The notes below the pieces were generated by a model that was not told the origin of the DNA, made no database searches, and saw only the letters and a program-made list of their open reading frames with translations. Made by a program: the position numbers and the translations under genes. Below, in pieces: positions 40,457 through 49,050 of a stretch of 64,000 nucleotides of DNA (within the stretch, counting starts at the first letter, position 1; each line of letters opens with the position of its first letter). This DNA comes from CAG-791 sp963655255 (GTDB lineage: Bacteria > Bacillota > Clostridia > Lachnospirales > Lachnospiraceae): the NCBI GenBank assembly GCA_963655255.1, contig CAVKEB010000010.1, forward strand, positions 1-64,000. The letters are read 5' to 3'.

Positions 40457-41968
40457 ATGGCACGCAAAACAAAACTGATTGTCGACAAGGATTTTAAAAT
40501 CGGAGAAGTGGATAAGAGAGTCTACGGCTCCTTTATCGAGCACCTCGGCCGCGCGGTGTATACGGGCATTTATCAGCCGGATCATCCGACCGCGGATGAA
40601 CTGGGATTCCGCAAGGATGTGATTGATCTTGTCAGGGAGCTGGACGTTCCGATCGTCCGCTATCCCGGCGGAAACTTTGTCTCCAATTTCTACTGGGAGG
40701 ATTCCGTCGGACCGAAGGATCAGAGAAAGCCGCGGCTGGATCTCGCATGGAGAACCTATGAGCCCAACCTGGTCGGCATCAACGAGTTCTCCAAGTGGGC
40801 GAAGAAGGCGAATACCAATGTCATGATGGCCGTCAACCTCGGAACCCGCGGAACCACGGACGCACTGAACCTTCTGGAGTACTGCAACCTGGATACCGAT
40901 TCCTATTATGCGAATCTCCGCCGCCAGCACGGCGACAAGGATCCGTACGGCATCAAGCTCTGGTGCATGGGAAATGAAATGGACGGACCGTGGCAGATGG
41001 GACACAAGGAGGCACGGGAATACGGCCATCTTGCAGCGGAGACCTCCAAGGCCATGAAGACCATGGATCACTCCATTGAGACGGTGGTCTGCGGATCCTC
41101 CAACGTCATGATGCCAACCTTCGGAAAGTGGGAGTCAACGGTTCTGGATGAGGCCTACGACTATGTGGACTACGTTTCCCTCCATCAGTACTGGGGCAAT
41201 CAGGACAACGACACGCCGGAGTTCTTCGCGGTGACGGATGATCTGGAATATTTCCTGAAATCCGTGATTGCAACCTGTGACTACGTGAAGGCGACCAAGC
41301 ACGGCAAGAAGAACATCAACCTGTCCTTTGACGAGTGGAATGTCTGGTATCACTCCACGCAGCAGGACAACGAGGACATGGAGAACCTTCCCTGGAGATC
41401 TCATCCGCATCTTCTGGAGGATATCTACAATTATGAGGATGCCATTGTGGATGCGCTGGCACTCATCAAGTTCCTGCAGCATGCGGACCGCGTGAAGGTC
41501 GCGTGCCTGGCACAGCTCGTCAATGTCATTGCGCCGATCATGACCGAGGAGAACGGTCCTGCATGGAGACAGACGATTTTCTATCCGTTCTATCTGGTTT
41601 CGAAGTACGGACGCGGCGTGGCACTGCAGCCTGTGATGTCCGGTGAGGATCACGCTACGAGTAAGCACGATCATGTTACGGATGTGGAGGCGGTTTCCGT
41701 CTACAACGAGGAGAAGGAACAGGTCGCTGTCTTTGCGGTCAACCGCAACACCGAGGAGAACGTGGAGTTCGAAGTGGACCTTCGCGGCTTCGAGGGCTAC
41801 AAGGTCGTGGACTTCCAGGCGATGGAAGGAACCGACATGAAGGCAGTCAATTCCGCGGCAGGAGAGGTTGTCAAGCCTGTGGCAAGAACGGATTACAAGC
41901 TGGACGGCGGGATTCTCACGGCCAACCTGAAGCCCGCAAGCTTTGTTACGATTGTGCTCGGAAAATAA
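40457..41968 (+). CDS. abfA: Alpha-L-arabinofuranosidase, GH51, first copy
   Basis: This enzyme removes terminal arabinofuranose from arabino-oligosaccharides. The 503-residue product starts VYGSFIEHLGRAVYTGIYQP, has VRYPGGNFVSNFYWEDSVGP, the acid/base glutamate in LWCMGNEMDGPWQMG (about Glu174), the nucleophile in LSFDEWNVWY (about Glu292) and a C-terminal beta domain. There is no signal peptide, so it acts inside the cell on imported oligosaccharides; no transporter is nearby. AAGGAGGG precedes the ATG. It is 48 bp before a second GH51 gene. Confidence 0.95.
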   Translation: MARKTKLIVDKDFKIGEVDKRVYGSFIEHLGRAVYTGIYQPDHPTADELGFRKDVIDLVRELDVPIVRYPGGNFVSNFYWEDSVGPKDQRKPRLDLAWRTYEPNLVGINEFSKWAKKANTNVMMAVNLGTRGTTDALNLLEYCNLDTDSYYANLRRQHGDKDPYGIKLWCMGNEMDGPWQMGHKEAREYGHLAAETSKAMKTMDHSIETVVCGSSNVMMPTFGKWESTVLDEAYDYVDYVSLHQYWGNQDNDTPEFFAVTDDLEYFLKSVIATCDYVKATKHGKKNINLSFDEWNVWYHSTQQDNEDMENLPWRSHPHLLEDIYNYEDAIVDALALIKFLQHADRVKVACLAQLVNVIAPIMTEENGPAWRQTIFYPFYLVSKYGRGVALQPVMSGEDHATSKHDHVTDVEAVSVYNEEKEQVAVFAVNRNTEENVEFEVDLRGFEGYKVVDFQAMEGTDMKAVNSAAGEVVKPVARTDYKLDGGILTANLKPASFVTIVLGK

Positions 41969-42015
41969 AAGGAAGTTTCACGGAGCAGATACCATTTTCA
42001 CAGAGAGGATTTATC

Positions 42016-43518
42016 ATGGCAAAAATTCTGATCAATGAGCAGAAGAAAAAGGGCCACATCAATCCGGAAATTCAGGGACAGTTCTCGGAGCACCTCGGAC
42101 GGGGAATCTATGAGGGACTGTACGTGCGTCCGGATTCCGGCATCGAGAACGTGAACGGCATGCGCACGGATGTGGTGAACGCATTGAAGGAGATGAAGGT
42201 TCCGCTTCTTCGCTGGCCGGGCGGGTGCTTCGCCGATGAGTATCACTGGATGGACGGCATCGGACCGAAGGACAAACGCAAGAAGATGATCAACACGCAC
42301 TGGGGCGGTGTGCTGGAGGACAACAGCTTCGGCACGCATGAATACTTCGAACTCGTGCGCCAGCTCGGCTGTAAAACCTACATCAACGGGAACGTCGGTT
42401 CCGGAACCGTGCAGGAGATGTCGGAGTGGATCGAGTACATGACCTTTGACGGAATGTCTCCGATGACGGAGCTGCGCAGGGCGAACGGGCGCGAGGAGCC
42501 CTGGAGAGTCGACTACTTTGGTGTCGGCAACGAGAACTGGGGGTGCGGCGGCAACATGACGCCGGAATATTACGCGAACCTCTATCGCCGTTATCAGACC
42601 TACTGCCGCCAGTATCATCCGGACAAGCCATTCCTCAAGGTGTGCGGCGGCCCGAATGTGGCGGACACCAACTGGACGAAGAAGGTGCTGGAAACCTGTT
42701 TCGCGGAGCCGGGCGGCTCCATGTCGCACGGATTCATGGACCTTCTGAGCATTCACTACTATGTGCATCCGGGCGGATGGGAGAACAAGGGATCGGCAAC
42801 GGAGTTCGACCGCGAAATGTTCTATCAGACCATGCAAAAGACGCTGTACACCGAGGATCTCCTGAAGCTCCACGGTGACATTCTGGACACCTATGATCCG
42901 GAGAAGAAGATCGGCTTCTCGTTCGATGAATGGGGCGGCTGGTATGACTGCGAGCCGGGAACCAATCCGGGCTTCTTGTATCAGCAGAACACGATGCGCG
43001 ACGCGCTGATCGCGGGAACGACGCTGAATATTTTCAACCGCCACTGTGACCGTGTGAAGCTGGCCTGCCTGGCACAGATGGTCAATGTCATTCAGTCGGT
43101 GATCCTGACGGACGGCGAGAAGATGATTCTGACGCCGACGTATCACGTGTTCCACATGTACAAGGATCATCAGGACGGCGAGCTTCTGGATTCCATGATT
43201 CTGGAAAACGAAGAGGTCGGAACCGAGGCACATCCGGTACCGGCGCTGGACGAGTCCGTCTCCGAGAAGGGCGGCGTGATCACGGTGACCATCACCAACA
43301 TGGATGCGGAGCACGGCTATCCCGTTTCTCTGAAATTCAATGAGAAGAAGCCGGTGTCCGTGGAGGCACGCGTTGTCTCCGAGGAGATGCACGCAAAGAA
43401 CACCTTTGAGGAGCCGGATGCCGTAAAAGAGAAGGCATTGGACGGCGTGGAGCTGACAGAGAACGGCTGCCGGTTTGACATTCCTGCCTGCTCCGTCGTG
43501 AAGCTGTCGATCCGGTAA
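42016..43518 (+). CDS. abfA: Alpha-L-arabinofuranosidase, GH51, second copy
   Basis: The 500-residue product is a diverged paralogue of the enzyme before it: GQFSEHLGRGIYEGLYV, LRWPGGCFADEYHWMDGIGP, acid/base in FGVGNENWGCGG (about Glu173), nucleophile in FSFDEWGGWYDC (about Glu304). It belongs to the form with an extra loop RPDSGIENVNGMRTDVVNAL near the N-terminus, which the first copy has in a different form, so the two likely differ in linkage or chain-length preference. No signal peptide. GAGAGGA precedes the ATG. Probably cotranscribed with the first. Confidence 0.95.
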   Translation: MAKILINEQKKKGHINPEIQGQFSEHLGRGIYEGLYVRPDSGIENVNGMRTDVVNALKEMKVPLLRWPGGCFADEYHWMDGIGPKDKRKKMINTHWGGVLEDNSFGTHEYFELVRQLGCKTYINGNVGSGTVQEMSEWIEYMTFDGMSPMTELRRANGREEPWRVDYFGVGNENWGCGGNMTPEYYANLYRRYQTYCRQYHPDKPFLKVCGGPNVADTNWTKKVLETCFAEPGGSMSHGFMDLLSIHYYVHPGGWENKGSATEFDREMFYQTMQKTLYTEDLLKLHGDILDTYDPEKKIGFSFDEWGGWYDCEPGTNPGFLYQQNTMRDALIAGTTLNIFNRHCDRVKLACLAQMVNVIQSVILTDGEKMILTPTYHVFHMYKDHQDGELLDSMILENEEVGTEAHPVPALDESVSEKGGVITVTITNMDAEHGYPVSLKFNEKKPVSVEARVVSEEMHAKNTFEEPDAVKEKALDGVELTENGCRFDIPACSVVKLSIR

Positions 43519-43612
43519 GACGCAGCTTGTTCGGAACAGTCTGTGCGGAGGGAGAGGATTCCCGTGTGGGTCTGTCTGCGGTGAAAACGGATGGACGGTA
43601 CGGCAGAAAACT

Positions 43613-43858
43613 ATGAAAGAACATTGTATCCGGTGCCTTCTGGAGGAACTGGACCCTGCGCAGTACGAGCGGGACATCGGAAGGCTCCTTGCCATGATGG
43701 ACCGTGAGCAGAAGACTCCGAAGGACGAATATGAACGCCGCCTTGCGGTCTGCAAGGGCTGCAGCTATCTCTCCAGGGGAACCTGCAATGCCTGCGGATG
43801 CTTTGTGGAGCTCCGCGCGGCGACAGGAAGAAGCCATTGTCCCTACAAAAAATGGTGA
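43613..43858 (+). CDS. DUF6171 family cysteine-rich small protein
   Basis: The 81-residue product has the cysteine pattern of DUF6171: CIRCLLEELDPAQYERDI at the start, then YERRLAVCKGCSYLSRGTCN and ACGCFVELRAATGRSHCPYK, eight cysteines likely to bind one or two zinc ions. Function is unknown. It starts 95 bp after the second arabinofuranosidase and ends at a terminator, so it may be the last gene of that transcript. The ribosome site is poor. Confidence 0.75.
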   Translation: MKEHCIRCLLEELDPAQYERDIGRLLAMMDREQKTPKDEYERRLAVCKGCSYLSRGTCNACGCFVELRAATGRSHCPYKKW

Positions 43859-43860
43859 AA

Positions 43861-43910
43861 AAAGGGCCGATGCCTGCATTCGAGGAAATGCGGGCACCGG
43901 CCCTTTAATA
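43861..43910 (+). terminator. Terminator after the arabinofuranosidase/DUF6171 genes
   Basis: AAAGGGCCG/CGGCCCTTT, then TGCC/GGCA and GCATT/AATGC form an 18-bp stem with two interruptions and a 6-nt loop, flanked by A-rich and TTTAATAT sequence. Confidence 0.85.
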
Positions 43911-43920
43911 TAAATCGTGC

Positions 43921-43950
43921 TTGACAGAAGGCGGGACCGCGTAGTATTGT
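43921..43950 (+). promoter_or_regulatory. Promoter of the O-acetylhomoserine sulfhydrylase gene
   Basis: TTGACA (43921-43926) and TATTGT (43945-43950) are 18 bp apart. An imperfect inverted repeat around ACCTACTAAAAAGATAGG lies just downstream near the expected transcript start and resembles Rrf2/CymR-type sites in outline only. The 338-bp gap 43859-44196 also holds the terminator above and a small leader frame. Confidence 0.6.
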
Positions 43951-44000
43951 AGCAGAAACACAAACAATACCTACTAAAAAGATAGGAAAAGAGGAAGAAC

Positions 44001-44057
44001 ATGAGCATCCGTTTTACGGATTTGGACCGGCAGAATTTCAGATTTGGACGAATGTGA
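44001..44057 (+). CDS. Possible 18-codon leader peptide upstream of the sulfhydrylase gene
   Basis: An ATG with AGAGGAAG at a good distance opens MSIRFTDLDRQNFRFGRM and stops at TGA, 139 bp before the main start. The ribosome site is better than many in the window. It contains two Met and no run of a single regulatory amino acid, so classical attenuation is not obvious. Confidence 0.35.
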   Translation: MSIRFTDLDRQNFRFGRM

Positions 44058-44196
44058 CATCGAGGATTTCCGCAGGGAATCCGAGCTGTGCGGAACGGAT
44101 TACGCACATTCCGGATACTTGCAAACGGCAGGATGAATCGGTTACGATAAAAGTCGCTGTACAGAAGGTACAGGGAAGAGACGAGGAGAATAAGCC

Positions 44197-45492
44197 ATGA
44201 GCGAACATGAATTCAAATTTGAAACCAAGCAGCTTCACGTAGGACAGGAGCAGGCAGATCCGGCGACGGATTCCCGGGCCGTCCCGATTTATCAGACAAC
44301 CTCTTATGTTTTCCACAATGCGCAGCATGCGGCGGACCGCTTCGCGCTCCGTGATGCCGGCAACATCTACGGCAGACTCACCAACTCCACGCAGGATGTT
44401 CTGGAGAAGAGAATCGCCGCGCTGGAAGGCGGCGTTGGCGGACTGGCCGTTGCCTCCGGAGCTGCGGCAGTTACTTATACGATCACGGCACTGGCACACG
44501 CCGGACAGAACGTTGTCGCACAGAAGACCATCTACGGCGGGTCCTACAACCTTCTGAAGCACACCCTTCCGAATTACGGCGTAGAGGCGAAGTTCGTCAA
44601 TACGAGGAATCTCGATGAGGTGGAGCAGGCCATTGACGAGAACACAAGAGCCGTATACATTGAGACTCTGACGAATCCGAATGCGGATATCCCGGATATT
44701 GAGGCCATTGCGAAGATCGCGCACAGCCACGGGCTGCCGCTCGTCATCGACAATACGTTCGGAACGCCCTATCTGATCCGTCCGATTGAGTACGGCGCGG
44801 ACATTGTGGTTCATTCCGCAACGAAGTTTATCGGCGGACACGGCACCACACTCGGCGGCATCATCGTGGACGGCGGGACCTTTGACTGGTCGGCAAGTAA
44901 GCTTTTCCCTCAGTTCACGGAGCCGAATGAGTCCTACCACGGCGTTTCCTTCGTGCAGGCAGCCGGAAAGGCGGCATTTGTCACCTATGTAAGAGCCATC
45001 ATTCTCCGGGATGAGGGAGCTGCCATTTCTCCGTTCAACGCGTTCCTGCTCCTGCAGGGAACCGAAACGCTCTCTCTTCGCCTGGAGCGCCACTGGGAGA
45101 ATACGAAGAAGGTTCTGGAATATCTGGTGAAGAGTCCTTACGTGAAGCAGGTCAATCATCCGGCCCTTCCGGAGCATCCGGATCACAAGCTGTTCGAGAA
45201 GTACTTCCCGAATGGCGGCGGTTCCATTTTCACCTTTGACATCAACGGCGGCCAGAAGGAGGCCTTCACGTTCATTGACCATCTGCAGATTTTCTCACTG
45301 CTTGCCAACGTGGCAGATGTGAAGTCTCTGGTGGTGCACCCGCTGACGACGACGCACGCCGAGCTCTCCGAGGAGGAAGCGGCGGAGCAGAACATCTATC
45401 CGTCCACGATCCGTCTTTCCATCGGAACGGAGAACATCGACGATATTCTCTGGGATCTGGATCAGGCGCTGAAGGCGGCGTTTGAGAAGTAA
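44197..45492 (+). CDS. metY: O-acetylhomoserine sulfhydrylase (aminocarboxypropyltransferase)
   Basis: This PLP enzyme makes homocysteine from O-acetylhomoserine and sulfide, for methionine. The 431-residue product has TKQLHVGQEQADPATDSRAV, YQTTSYVFHN, the PLP-lysine motif VHSATKFIGGHGTTLGGIIV (Lys about 210), and the C-terminal SLVVHPLTTTHAEL and TIRLSIGTENIDDI. The 431-residue length with the insertion GTFDWSASKLFPQFTEP marks it as the MetY/Cys25 type rather than a 380-residue gamma-lyase. GAGGAGAA precedes the ATG. It is a single-gene transcript. Confidence 0.95.
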   Translation: MSEHEFKFETKQLHVGQEQADPATDSRAVPIYQTTSYVFHNAQHAADRFALRDAGNIYGRLTNSTQDVLEKRIAALEGGVGGLAVASGAAAVTYTITALAHAGQNVVAQKTIYGGSYNLLKHTLPNYGVEAKFVNTRNLDEVEQAIDENTRAVYIETLTNPNADIPDIEAIAKIAHSHGLPLVIDNTFGTPYLIRPIEYGADIVVHSATKFIGGHGTTLGGIIVDGGTFDWSASKLFPQFTEPNESYHGVSFVQAAGKAAFVTYVRAIILRDEGAAISPFNAFLLLQGTETLSLRLERHWENTKKVLEYLVKSPYVKQVNHPALPEHPDHKLFEKYFPNGGGSIFTFDINGGQKEAFTFIDHLQIFSLLANVADVKSLVVHPLTTTHAELSEEEAAEQNIYPSTIRLSIGTENIDDILWDLDQALKAAFEK

Positions 45493-45550
45493 AACCTTGA
45501 AGAGTAAAGATGGATGACGGACCCATGCAATCCGCCGTCCATGTATCATC

Positions 45551-45590
45551 AGGCCGGACAGTTTCTCCTGTGAGAAGCTGCCCGGCCTTG
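45551..45590 (+). terminator. Terminator-like hairpin after metY
   Basis: AGGCCGG, CAG and TTCTC pair with GAGAA, CTG and CCGGCCT across an apical CTGT loop, a 17-18-position stem. The following sequence is TGCTG, so the T-run is poor. The stretch 45591-45750 has no gene I can support. Confidence 0.5.
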
Positions 45591-45753
45591 CTGCGCATAC
45601 GACTGATGCTGCCCGTTTTAGATCTTTTCAACTAACTTTCATACATCCAATGCCGCCTTAAGCGCATCCATACTGGAATATCGCGGAACAGAAGGATTTC
45701 GCATATCCGCGAACCGGAATGTCTTCGTGGCTTACCATCGAAAATCAAATGGA

Positions 45754-45829
45754 TTGAATTGTACCTGTTTACTGGCTAAAATGAAATCATTAAAAAGTCA
45801 GTACCACAAGCTCTGCAGATAGTACTGAC
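45754..45829 (+). promoter_or_regulatory. Promoter and hairpin before the DUF262 nuclease gene
   Basis: TTGAAT (45754-45759), 17 bp, TAAAAT (45777-45782). Just downstream GTCAGTAC (45797-45804) and GTACTGAC (45822-45829) form an 8-bp perfect inverted repeat in the leader, a possible autoregulatory site. Confidence 0.55.
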
Positions 45830-45856
45830 GAAAAGGAAAGGCGGGAGAACGATCAG

Positions 45857-48800
45857 ATGAAAGGCTCAGAAGCACAATTACTGGGATTCATGGAAGGCGC
45901 AAAAAATCGTTATGTCATTCCTGTGTACCAGAGAAAATATGACTGGAAAATTAATAATTGCAGCCAGTTATATGAGGACCTTAAAAAAATAATCAAAGAT
46001 CATCGCTCCAGCCATTTCTTTGGAAGCATTGTATCTCAGGTTGTTCCTGATGGCAGCAAGATTGAATTTCATATTATTGACGGTCAGCAGAGATTGACAA
46101 CGGTTACGTTGCTGCTTTTGGCAATTTCCAATCTTGTCAAAGATGGCAAGGTGAAATCTGCAGAGAAAAATCTGAACGATCAGATTTTGGATCGCTTTGT
46201 TCATGACAAATGGGCGAAGGAAGGTGACCGAATCAAACTTCGACCGGTAAAAAGCGACCGAGAAGCCTTGGAAAAGATTGTTGCAGGAGAACCGGAAGAG
46301 TATGAGCCGGCTTCCAATCTGACAATCAATTATCGTTTTTTTTATGATCAGATTATGAAGGGAGATATCTCACCGGATGCATTGTTTGATGCAATTGGAA
46401 AGCTGCAGATTATCAGCATTACGCTGGACGGCGATGATAACGCGCAGCTGATCTTTGAAAGTCTGAATTCCACCGGGCTTGCTCTGACAGAAGGAGACAA
46501 AATACGAAATTATATTTTGATGGGACTGCCTCCAGTACAGCAGGATGAATATTATGACAACTATTGGACAAAGATAGAGGCTGGATGTATCGGAAATGAT
46601 GTGAGCAGTTTTGTGCGTGATTATTTGAGCATCAAGCAGCAGATCACACCGACAATTGGTAATGTTTATCAGGCATTCAAAAGGTATGTGGAGGCTGAAC
46701 GAATTCCTCTGAAATCACTTTTGGAGGACATGAAGAAGTATGCAAGGATTTATAACAGGATTCTGACCGGGAAGAGCGGGCTTGGAAACAAGGAACTGGA
46801 CGATTGCCTGTATCGCATGAATCGTCTGGGGGTAACAGTTACGGAACCATTTTTTATGGAAATCCTGCGGCTCAATCAGGATGGTCAGAAACTTTCCGCA
46901 GACGAACTGACGCAGATCTTCAAAATTACTGAAAGTTACTTGTTCCGCCGGAATATTTGCGACGTGCCTACGAATGCCCTGAATAAGGTCTTTCTTAATC
47001 TGAATCGTGAGGTTATCCGCTATGACAATACAACGGGCGATTATGTAAACAAGTTTGTTTATGCTTTGCTGTCCAAAAGGGAAAGCAGCCGGTTCCCGGA
47101 CAATGAAGAATTTTTACAGGCGCTGGCAAATAAAGCTGTTTATCAAATGCGCGGCAAGTATAAGGCGTATCTTTTTGAAAGATTTGAGAATTTCGGCACA
47201 CAGGAAGTAAAGGACGTTTATACTCTGCTCGATAATGGCACGTATTCTATCGAACATATCATGCCCCAGCATCTGAGCACAAAGTGGAGACAGGAGCTTG
47301 GAGAGAATGCAGAAACCATTCACAGTACCTGGCTTCACCGTCTTGGGAACCTGACGCTTACTGCCTACAATTCCAATATGAGCAATGCTTCCTTTGAGGA
47401 AAAACGCGATGCGGAGCTTGGCTATAAGAATAGCGGTCTTCGGATGAATCAGCAAATCGCGCAGGAGAAACATTGGGGACCGGAGGAAATGCAGAAGCGC
47501 AGTGATGCGATGGTTGATGAAGCGGTGAATAAAATCTGGCCAATGCCGTCGACTGCTTTTGTGCCTGTGGAAAAGGAGTTTGATTCCTGCACTCTTGCGG
47601 ATGAGAATGTGGAACTGAAAGGCAGGGATATTGTTAAGTATAGCTATCAGAACGCGGAGATACCGGTATCCAGCTGGGCAGATATGTTCGAGCATATGGT
47701 GAAATACCTGCATGCAAAAGATAAATCCGTGCTTTCTTCCATAGTGTTTCGTACAGATGGAACGATGGAAGTCTCCTCTTATTTCAGCAATCATCCTGAG
47801 AATTTCCGGAATCCACTCCGAATTGATGAAGGAATCTATATAGAAAAAAATATCAACACGGCTGCGAAAATAACGCTTCTCCGCAGACTTTTTGCTCTGT
47901 ATCATGCGGATCCGATGGAACTTGTATTTTATTTACGGGATTCGGAGCAGGATAAGGCAGCTGATGCGAACCGATTTGAACTCCGAAAAAAATACTGGAC
48001 CTATGCTCTCCCGATGATTCAGAGGGAAAACGAAGGGAACGGGTATTTCCGAAACAGTTGTCCGAATACTTCTAATACGGTAAGCGGTTATTTCGGAGTT
48101 GGCGGATTCAGTATCGGCTGTATCGCGAATCGGGACGGTGCCCGTGTTGATTTTTATCTGGGGAAGAGCAGCTCAGCAGAGAATAAAAGGGCCTTCGATC
48201 TGCTGAGATCTCATCAGGATGAAATAGAGGATGCGGTCAAGATTTCTCTCAATTGGGAGCGGGCAGATAACTATAAGGCATCCTGGGTAAACTGCAGTCT
48301 GCAGGATGTGAGCATCGTCAATGAAGAAGATTGGCCGCGCATGGCACAGTTTCAGGCAAAATGGAGCAGGAAATTTGCAGAAGTTCTTGTACCTTATATA
48401 GAGGAAGCATACGACGGGAACGATCCGGATACTGCCAGAAAGGAACGAATTTCTTCTATCGCGAAGAAGTGGGTGAACCAGATGACAGAGAAAGGCAGGA
48501 TTCGTGCTGATTTGAAGCATAGCAATCGAACTTATACCAGATTTTTAACAGACGCGATGTCCGAATTTTTGCCGGATACAGAGGAACTAAGTGACTGGGG
48601 AACACATAACCATTACTTTTATGAAATTCAGAATAAAACAGGACACTCGGTTTATATTCAGATGTGCTTGAATTCCAAGGGATTAAGCGGCGATCAGAAA
48701 GCGCTGTACAACAGGATAATCGAGTGTTCGAACGCAAAGTCTGCACTCGGCGGATGGGTGTGGAGAGCCATTTTCCGTTCTGAGACAGTTAACTTCAAAG

Positions 48801-48907
48801 AGAGTCTGGAAGAGGAAGATGTCTTTGAAAAACTGAATATTGCTTTTGAGGATATCATGGAAAAGCAGGATGAGTTTTTACGAATAATGGATACGGAGAA
48901 TCGATAA
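45857..48907 (+). CDS. GmrSD-like nuclease: DUF262 + DUF1524 (HNH) + DUF4268
   Basis: The 1016-residue product resembles GmrSD-type modification-dependent restriction enzymes. DUF262 at the N-terminus has VIPVYQRKYDW (about 20-30), FFGSIV and IIDGQQRLTTVTLL (about 73-86), the nucleotide-binding and hydrolysis motifs, and LIFESLNSTGLALTEGDKIR. The DUF1524 HNH nuclease has YSIEHIMPQHLS (about 463) and LHRLGNLTLTAYNSNMSN. The C-terminal third has a DUF4268 look: RVDFYLGKSSSAENKRAFDL and LNWERADNY. Expected role: degradation of modified phage DNA. The gene is clearly more AT-rich, and its codons differ (many AAA, GAA, AAT), from the core genes, so it was probably acquired. Confidence 0.88.
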   Translation: MKGSEAQLLGFMEGAKNRYVIPVYQRKYDWKINNCSQLYEDLKKIIKDHRSSHFFGSIVSQVVPDGSKIEFHIIDGQQRLTTVTLLLLAISNLVKDGKVKSAEKNLNDQILDRFVHDKWAKEGDRIKLRPVKSDREALEKIVAGEPEEYEPASNLTINYRFFYDQIMKGDISPDALFDAIGKLQIISITLDGDDNAQLIFESLNSTGLALTEGDKIRNYILMGLPPVQQDEYYDNYWTKIEAGCIGNDVSSFVRDYLSIKQQITPTIGNVYQAFKRYVEAERIPLKSLLEDMKKYARIYNRILTGKSGLGNKELDDCLYRMNRLGVTVTEPFFMEILRLNQDGQKLSADELTQIFKITESYLFRRNICDVPTNALNKVFLNLNREVIRYDNTTGDYVNKFVYALLSKRESSRFPDNEEFLQALANKAVYQMRGKYKAYLFERFENFGTQEVKDVYTLLDNGTYSIEHIMPQHLSTKWRQELGENAETIHSTWLHRLGNLTLTAYNSNMSNASFEEKRDAELGYKNSGLRMNQQIAQEKHWGPEEMQKRSDAMVDEAVNKIWPMPSTAFVPVEKEFDSCTLADENVELKGRDIVKYSYQNAEIPVSSWADMFEHMVKYLHAKDKSVLSSIVFRTDGTMEVSSYFSNHPENFRNPLRIDEGIYIEKNINTAAKITLLRRLFALYHADPMELVFYLRDSEQDKAADANRFELRKKYWTYALPMIQRENEGNGYFRNSCPNTSNTVSGYFGVGGFSIGCIANRDGARVDFYLGKSSSAENKRAFDLLRSHQDEIEDAVKISLNWERADNYKASWVNCSLQDVSIVNEEDWPRMAQFQAKWSRKFAEVLVPYIEEAYDGNDPDTARKERISSIAKKWVNQMTEKGRIRADLKHSNRTYTRFLTDAMSEFLPDTEELSDWGTHNHYFYEIQNKTGHSVYIQMCLNSKGLSGDQKALYNRIIECSNAKSALGGWVWRAIFRSETVNFKESLEEEDVFEKLNIAFEDIMEKQDEFLRIMDTENR

Positions 48908-49050
48908 AACGAAAATTCCGGATGCACAAACGGGATGGCAGGAGAGAATTTATGGTGGCTGAAACGGCTGTTTCGTTTGGAAAACGTGTTCGCCCAGATT
49001 TTCAAGTGGCTGATTCAGGGCACCTGGACGAAAGCAATGCGGGGGAAATC

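Noticed and set aside
43921..43945. T-box-like GGGACCGCG upstream of metY
   Set aside because: It lies between the -35 and -10 boxes and lacks the rest of the T-box consensus and any following terminator.
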